Positions 7,360-11,070 of a DNA stretch of 11,070 bases are shown here, piece after piece (position 1 is the first letter of the stretch; the number at the start of each line of letters is the position of its first letter). Where the stretch lies: contig JAUWCW010000036.1 in assembly GCA_030609125.1 (NCBI GenBank), positions 1 through 11,070 on the forward strand, read 5' to 3'. The position numbers and the translations under genes are program-made. The notes beneath the pieces are model-generated. The model saw nothing but the letters and a program-made list of their open reading frames with translations, was not told where the DNA came from and made no database searches. The DNA comes from JAUWCW01 sp030609125 [NCBI: Candidatus Rokuibacteriota bacterium]. Lineage in GTDB: Bacteria > JAUVQV01.

Positions 7360-10050
7360 CTAGGAAACCCTTCTCATCATGGCGGCGCATACCTTGAGCT
7401 CCGGAATTCCCGCCTCGGGGTCTCGCGCGGGACTGGTGAGCATATTGGCGGCGGCCTCCCGGAAGTGAAAGGGGAGGAACAGGGTCCCCGGGCTGATCCT
7501 GTCGGTGACGAGGGCCGGTACCTGGAGCGAGCCGCGCCGTGTCCGAACTTCGACGCGATCGCCGTCCGCGATGCCGAGAGCGTGGGCGTCTTCAGGGGCA
7601 ATTTCCACCGCAACTCCGGCGATGGCGTCTATCCCCGGAGATTTTCGTGTCATGGTCCCCGTGTGGAACTGGGGCAGGAGACGGCCGGTGGTGAGGACGA
7701 AAGGGAATTCGGCGTCCGTTTCTTCCGCGGGAGGGCGGTAAGCCGCCCCCCTCATCCGTGCCCGGCCGACGGGAAAGGAGTCCCGGTGCAGAATGTCCGT
7801 GCCAGGGTGGTCCACCGTCGGACAGGGCCACTGCACTCCGCCCGCCGCGGCCCTTTCCCAGGTTATCCCGGCATACGCCGGCACGACCCTGCGTATCTCT
7901 TCCTGGACATCCTCGGCAGACCGGTAGGGCCAGGACCTGCCGAGCTCTCCGGCAAGATCACGCAGGATGCACCAGTCCTCCCTGGCCTCTCCGGGTGGGG
8001 CGAGGGCACGGCGGAGTCTCTGCACCCTCCTTTCGGTGCTGGTGAAGAGACCATCTTTCTCGGCAAAGCAGGCCGCGGGGAGGACAACGTCCGCGAGCTT
8101 CGCCGTTTCGGTGAGGAAAATATCCTGTACAACGAGGAAGTCCGTTCTGGCCAGGGCCTCGGCGACACGGCTGCTGTCGGGATCGCTGAGGCAGGGGTTT
8201 TCCCCCATGATGTAGAGGGCCTTGACGTCCCCCCGGCCGGCGGCATCGATCATCTCCAGGGCCGTGAGGCCCGGTGCGGAAGGAGGAGAGGAGCCCCACT
8301 CTCCGGCGAAGGCAAGGCGGGACGCCTCCGCCGTCACCGGTGCGTACCCCGGAAGCGATCCGGGAAGGGCCCCCATGTCGCACGCCCCCTGCACGTTGCA
8401 CTGCCCGCGGAGGGGGTTGATGCCTCCGCCGGGAATGCCCAGGTTGCCGCAGAGGAGCTGGAGGTTCGCCAGCGACCGGACGTTGTCGGTCCCTGTTACG
8501 TGCTGGGTGATGCCCATGGCGTAATAGACGGAAGCAGTTTCGGCGCGGCCGAAAAGGGCGGCCATCTCTTTGAGCAGCGACGCGGAAACGCCCGAAATCT
8601 CCTCCACCCTGGCGGGGTTGTACGCCGAGACAAGATCCCTGAGCTCCGCGAACCCTTCACTGCGCCGCTCGATGAAGTCACGGTCCTCCCATCCGTTGGC
8701 GAGGATGAGATGCATCAACCCGTTGATAACGGCAACGTCGGTCCCGCAGCGGTGCCGGGCGTAGAGCTCCGCCTCGCGGACGAGCCCGATGCGCCGCGGG
8801 TCGATGACGATGAGCCTGCTGCTGCCGGAGCGAACGGCCTGCCGTATCCGGGACGCGATGACGGGATGGGCGGTGGTGGTGTCCGAGCCGATGACGAGAA
8901 TGACGTCCGCCCCGGCGATGCCGGCGATGTCGTTGGTCATGGCCGCCGCCCCGAGGGTCCCGCTCAGGCCGGTTACGGTGGAGCTGTGGCAGAGGCGGGC
9001 GCAGTGGTCCACGTTGTTGGTTTTGAGCACCTGGCGGAAGAGCTTTTGAAAGAGGTAGTTCTCCTCGTTGGTGCACTTGGCCGAGGAGAGGCCGGCCACG
9101 GAATCAGGACCGAATGTCTCCACGGCGTCTCGGAAACGGCCGGCGACGATGGAGATGGCTTTCTCCCAGGAAACCTTCGTGAAGCCTTCGGCGCTGCGGA
9201 GCAGGGGCGCCCGCAGACGCTCCTCGCTCTGTATGAAATCGAGTCCGTAGCGCCCCTTGACGCAGAGCATGCCGTCACTGGCGGGATGGCCCTCGACGCC
9301 GGTGACGCGAACGATCTTCCGGGTCCTCCTGTTCACGTGGATGGTGAGGCCGCAGCCGACACCGCAGTAGGGGCAGACGGTGTCTGTTGTCTCCAGTTCG
9401 TCACGGACGGCGGGCGCGGAGGACGTCCTGTCCAGAAAGGCTCCGGTGGGGCAGATCTGGACGCACTCGCCGCAGTGCACACAGCCGGATTCGCCCATGG
9501 GCAGGTCGTCGTCACAGATGACCCTTGTCGCCGCCGATCGGCCGCCGAAGCCGAGAACGTCGTGACACACCGTCTCCCCGCAGGCCCGGACGCAGCGCCC
9601 GCAGAGGATGCACTTGTCGGGATCGCGGAGGATCATCGGCGAGGAGTCGTCCCGGGACGGAAAGGAGCGGGGAACGGCAAGAGAAGCCTCCTTGATCCCC
9701 ATCGCTTCCGCGGCTTCCTGGAGCTCGCAGGAACCGCCGGCGCCGCATGCGGTGCAGTCGTGCCGTCCGCCCGAGAGGAGCAGGTCTATGACCGTCCTCC
9801 TGGCGGTTCGCACGGCGGGGGATTCGGTGCGGATGCTCATGCCCGCCTCGGCAGGGAGTGCGCAGGAGGGATGAAGGCCGCTCCTGCCATCGATTTCGAC
9901 GACACAGACCCTGCAGGTGGAGGCCGCTCCGGTCTTCCGGTGGAAGCAGAGCGAGGGGATAGGGATGGAGGCGGCCCGGGCCGCCTCGAGGACGGTCTGC
10001 CCCTTGCGGAAGAGGACAGGCGTTCCGTTAACGGTGATGAATGTGCTCAT
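7360..10050 (-). CDS. fdhA: NAD-linked formate dehydrogenase, molybdopterin catalytic subunit
   Basis: Oxidises formate to CO2 (or the reverse) in the cytoplasm and passes electrons through iron-sulfur clusters to the NuoF-like partner encoded upstream. Domains in the 896-residue protein, in order: 2Fe-2S ferredoxin (Cys35, 46, 49, 63); NuoG-type His-Cys 4Fe-4S site (His97, Cys99, 102, 108); two 4Fe-4S clusters (Cys147/150/153/157 and 190/193/196/200, the latter ending CPTGA); the Mo/W-bisMGD 4Fe-4S motif (Cys226, 229, 233, 263, with CVKGR); the catalytic core; and a C-terminal dinucleotide-binding domain with TTGRLLPQFHTGTMTRKSP. The active-site residue is Cys354 (ARLCHSS, His355), so this is a cysteine enzyme and not a selenocysteine enzyme. 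The ATG at 10050 gives the usual start MSTFITVNG; an in-frame ATG at 10059 adds three residues. Neither has a visible Shine-Dalgarno. Confidence 0.95.
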   Translation of the reverse strand: MSTFITVNGTPVLFRKGQTVLEAARAASIPIPSLCFHRKTGAASTCRVCVVEIDGRSGLHPSCALPAEAGMSIRTESPAVRTARRTVIDLLLSGGRHDCTACGAGGSCELQEAAEAMGIKEASLAVPRSFPSRDDSSPMILRDPDKCILCGRCVRACGETVCHDVLGFGGRSAATRVICDDDLPMGESGCVHCGECVQICPTGAFLDRTSSAPAVRDELETTDTVCPYCGVGCGLTIHVNRRTRKIVRVTGVEGHPASDGMLCVKGRYGLDFIQSEERLRAPLLRSAEGFTKVSWEKAISIVAGRFRDAVETFGPDSVAGLSSAKCTNEENYLFQKLFRQVLKTNNVDHCARLCHSSTVTGLSGTLGAAAMTNDIAGIAGADVILVIGSDTTTAHPVIASRIRQAVRSGSSRLIVIDPRRIGLVREAELYARHRCGTDVAVINGLMHLILANGWEDRDFIERRSEGFAELRDLVSAYNPARVEEISGVSASLLKEMAALFGRAETASVYYAMGITQHVTGTDNVRSLANLQLLCGNLGIPGGGINPLRGQCNVQGACDMGALPGSLPGYAPVTAEASRLAFAGEWGSSPPSAPGLTALEMIDAAGRGDVKALYIMGENPCLSDPDSSRVAEALARTDFLVVQDIFLTETAKLADVVLPAACFAEKDGLFTSTERRVQRLRRALAPPGEAREDWCILRDLAGELGRSWPYRSAEDVQEEIRRVVPAYAGITWERAAAGGVQWPCPTVDHPGTDILHRDSFPVGRARMRGAAYRPPAEETDAEFPFVLTTGRLLPQFHTGTMTRKSPGIDAIAGVAVEIAPEDAHALGIADGDRVEVRTRRGSLQVPALVTDRISPGTLFLPFHFREAAANMLTSPARDPEAGIPELKVCAAMMRRVS

Positions 10051-10060
10051 GTGTCGCATG

Positions 10061-10109
10061 AGAGAATATATTGTATTATACTGATAACATTCATGCTTTT
10101 ATATTCTCT
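10061..10109. repeat. AT-rich inverted repeat between fdhB and fdhA
   Basis: AGAGAATATA (10061-10070) and TATATTCTCT (10100-10109) are perfect 10-bp inverted arms separated by 29 bases. One arm contains the end and stop codon of fdhB; the other ends 1 base before the ATG at 10059. The surrounding 50 bases are about 22 percent GC in an otherwise GC-rich window. It may be an operator pair or an RNA stem that affects fdhA translation. Confidence 0.6.
10075..10080 (-). promoter_or_regulatory. Candidate -10 box ahead of fdhA
   Basis: A perfect TATAAT reads on the minus strand inside the AT-rich inverted-repeat loop, with a predicted start near 10068. The matching -35 at 17 bases (TATAAA) is poor. 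It could give fdhA a promoter of its own in addition to read-through from fdhB. Confidence 0.3.
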
Positions 10110-11070
10110 TCTGCAACGGAAACTCGTCTTTGAAGGATCTGAGCATGGACTCTATGGAAAGAGCGAAGGAGTCTCCCGCCGGGCAGAGGGTGGCTCCCGT
10201 GATCCCCCGGCACACATCCAGGACCCTGAGATAGTCCTCTGTTCTCCCTTTCCCCTGAGCGAGGGTTCCCAACAGGCTGGAGACGACGTACATGCCCTCA
10301 CGGCACGGGGCGCAAAGGCCGCAGGATTCGGCTGAGAAAAACGCCGCTGTCCTGTGGGCGATGAAAGGAATGGAGACGGTGTCGTTCATGACGATCAGGG
10401 CCCCCGACCCGAGGGAGGTTCCCGCCTCCCGGCACTCCTCATAGTCGAGGATGAGCGTGCGGGCCCTGTGCGCCGGAAGGACGGGTGAGCTCAGGCCACC
10501 GACGATGACCGCCTTGAGGTCCCCCTTTACGCCCCCGGCGGCCTCGAGGAGCGCTGCCAGCGGGGTTCCCAGGGGATACTCGTAGAGACCGGGCCTGTTC
10601 ACGTGCCCGCTGACGCTGAAAATAAGGGGTGTGGCTTCCCTGAAGCTGTCGGGCCCTTTCTCGAGAATGAGGGGAAGAGAGGCCAGGGTCTCCACGTTAT
10701 TGACCACCGTGGGAGAGCCGTAGAGCCCGCACTCCGTAGGGTAGGGCGGGCGGGGGCGGGGCTCGCCCCGTCGTCCCTCGAGAGAGGAGATGAGCGCAGT
10801 CTCCTCTCCGCAGAGGTAGGATCCGGCCCCGTAGTGGATGGTTATCTCGAGACCGCGGAGCAGACCCGCCTCTTTCGCGTCGCCGACGGCCCGCTCGAGG
10901 GACGCGCCGCCGGCACGGTACTCGCCGCGCACGTAGGCGAAAGCCCTGTGTGCGCCGACGGCGCGAGCGGCCACTGCCATCCCCTCGACGAGGAGGTGAG
11001 GGTCGCGCTCCAGGATATAGCGGTCCTTGAAGGTGCCGGGCTCACCCTCGTCGGCGTTGCAGATGAGGTA
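10099..11070 (-). CDS. fdhB: NuoF-like NADH-binding subunit of formate dehydrogenase (5' partial)
   Basis: The frame is open to the right edge and ends with TAA at 10099-10101; 323 C-terminal residues are visible. They begin in the conserved FMN/NAD-binding stretch YLICNADEGEPGTFKDRY and continue through YVRGEY, YGAGSYLCGEETALISSLEG and NNVETLASLP, all hallmarks of NuoF/HoxF/FdsB. The 4Fe-4S site follows (ESCGLCAPCREGMY, with a fourth Cys in GATLCPAGD). The protein ends soon after and has no extra C-terminal ferredoxin domains. It takes electrons from FdhA to NAD+ through FMN. The stop is 39 bases from the upstream ATG of fdhA on the same strand, so the two are almost certainly one operon. 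The FMN-binding N-terminus and the expected NuoE-like subunit lie outside the window. Confidence 0.93.
   Translation of the reverse strand, partial: YLICNADEGEPGTFKDRYILERDPHLLVEGMAVAARAVGAHRAFAYVRGEYRAGGASLERAVGDAKEAGLLRGLEITIHYGAGSYLCGEETALISSLEGRRGEPRPRPPYPTECGLYGSPTVVNNVETLASLPLILEKGPDSFREATPLIFSVSGHVNRPGLYEYPLGTPLAALLEAAGGVKGDLKAVIVGGLSSPVLPAHRARTLILDYEECREAGTSLGSGALIVMNDTVSIPFIAHRTAAFFSAESCGLCAPCREGMYVVSSLLGTLAQGKGRTEDYLRVLDVCRGITGATLCPAGDSFALSIESMLRSFKDEFPLQKRI

Noticed and set aside
8986-8997. Selenocysteine at the formate dehydrogenase active site
   Set aside because: The codon at this position (ARLCHSS) encodes cysteine, and there is no in-frame TGA.
7465-10335. A 956-codon open frame on the plus strand antisense to fdhA
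   Set aside because: It mirrors the minus-strand fdhA codons in GC-rich DNA, is full of Gly/Arg/Ala/Pro with no recognisable domain, and fdhA itself is unmistakable.

Overview
This is a GC-rich bacterial window with genes packed on both strands and little intergenic DNA. A multiheme c-type cytochrome, a molybdopterin/NAD-type formate dehydrogenase and a membrane protein with tandem DUF1858 domains suggest an anaerobic or facultative bacterium of the deltaproteobacterial type (Desulfuromonadota/Desulfobacterota-like). That placement is inferred from gene content only.

Layout, left to right. Bases 1-209 (+) are the 3' end of an unidentified gene whose product ends in six copies of a 7-residue Gly/Glu/Ala repeat and an acidic tail; an intrinsic terminator follows. 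Next (-) is a fused imidazole glycerol phosphate synthase (HisH glutaminase plus HisF cyclase) whose sequence resembles the fungal/plant HIS7 type. A short divergent promoter region leads to an exported cytochrome with seven candidate haem sites (+). Its end nearly touches the end of a convergent gene (-) for a four-helix, haem-copper-oxidase-like membrane protein carrying two DUF1858 domains. A perfect TTGACTTAAGTCAA palindrome of CRP/FNR type lies just upstream of that gene, in the region it shares with a divergent gene (+) for an exported DUF255/YyaL-type thioredoxin-fold protein. Then comes an eroded hybrid-type sensor histidine kinase (+): one nonsense codon, missing PAS and periplasmic portions, and no ATPase domain. 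Facing it (-) is an exported MsrB with a single cysteine. Upstream of msrB on the same strand are fdhA (NuoG/FdhF-like catalytic subunit with an active-site cysteine) and the 3' part of fdhB (NuoF-like), which runs off the right edge.

How the genes may fit together. fdhB-fdhA (and possibly msrB) read as one minus-strand transcript encoding a cytoplasmic NAD-linked formate dehydrogenase. A NuoE-like subunit is expected just outside the window. The middle of the window is rich in envelope redox proteins: a cytochrome, a putative haem-binding membrane protein, a thioredoxin-fold protein and a methionine sulfoxide reductase. An FNR-type site in the middle suggests oxygen- or NO-responsive control of at least one of them. 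HisHF is a lone biosynthetic gene with no his neighbours here. I see no tRNA, rRNA, CRISPR array, phage or transposase.

Most unusual items: the eukaryote-like HisHF fusion; the membrane/DUF1858 protein with its well-placed palindrome; the histidine kinase remnant in which several domains are gone yet one reading frame is kept apart from a single stop codon; and an AT-rich inverted repeat spanning the fdhB stop and the fdhA start.
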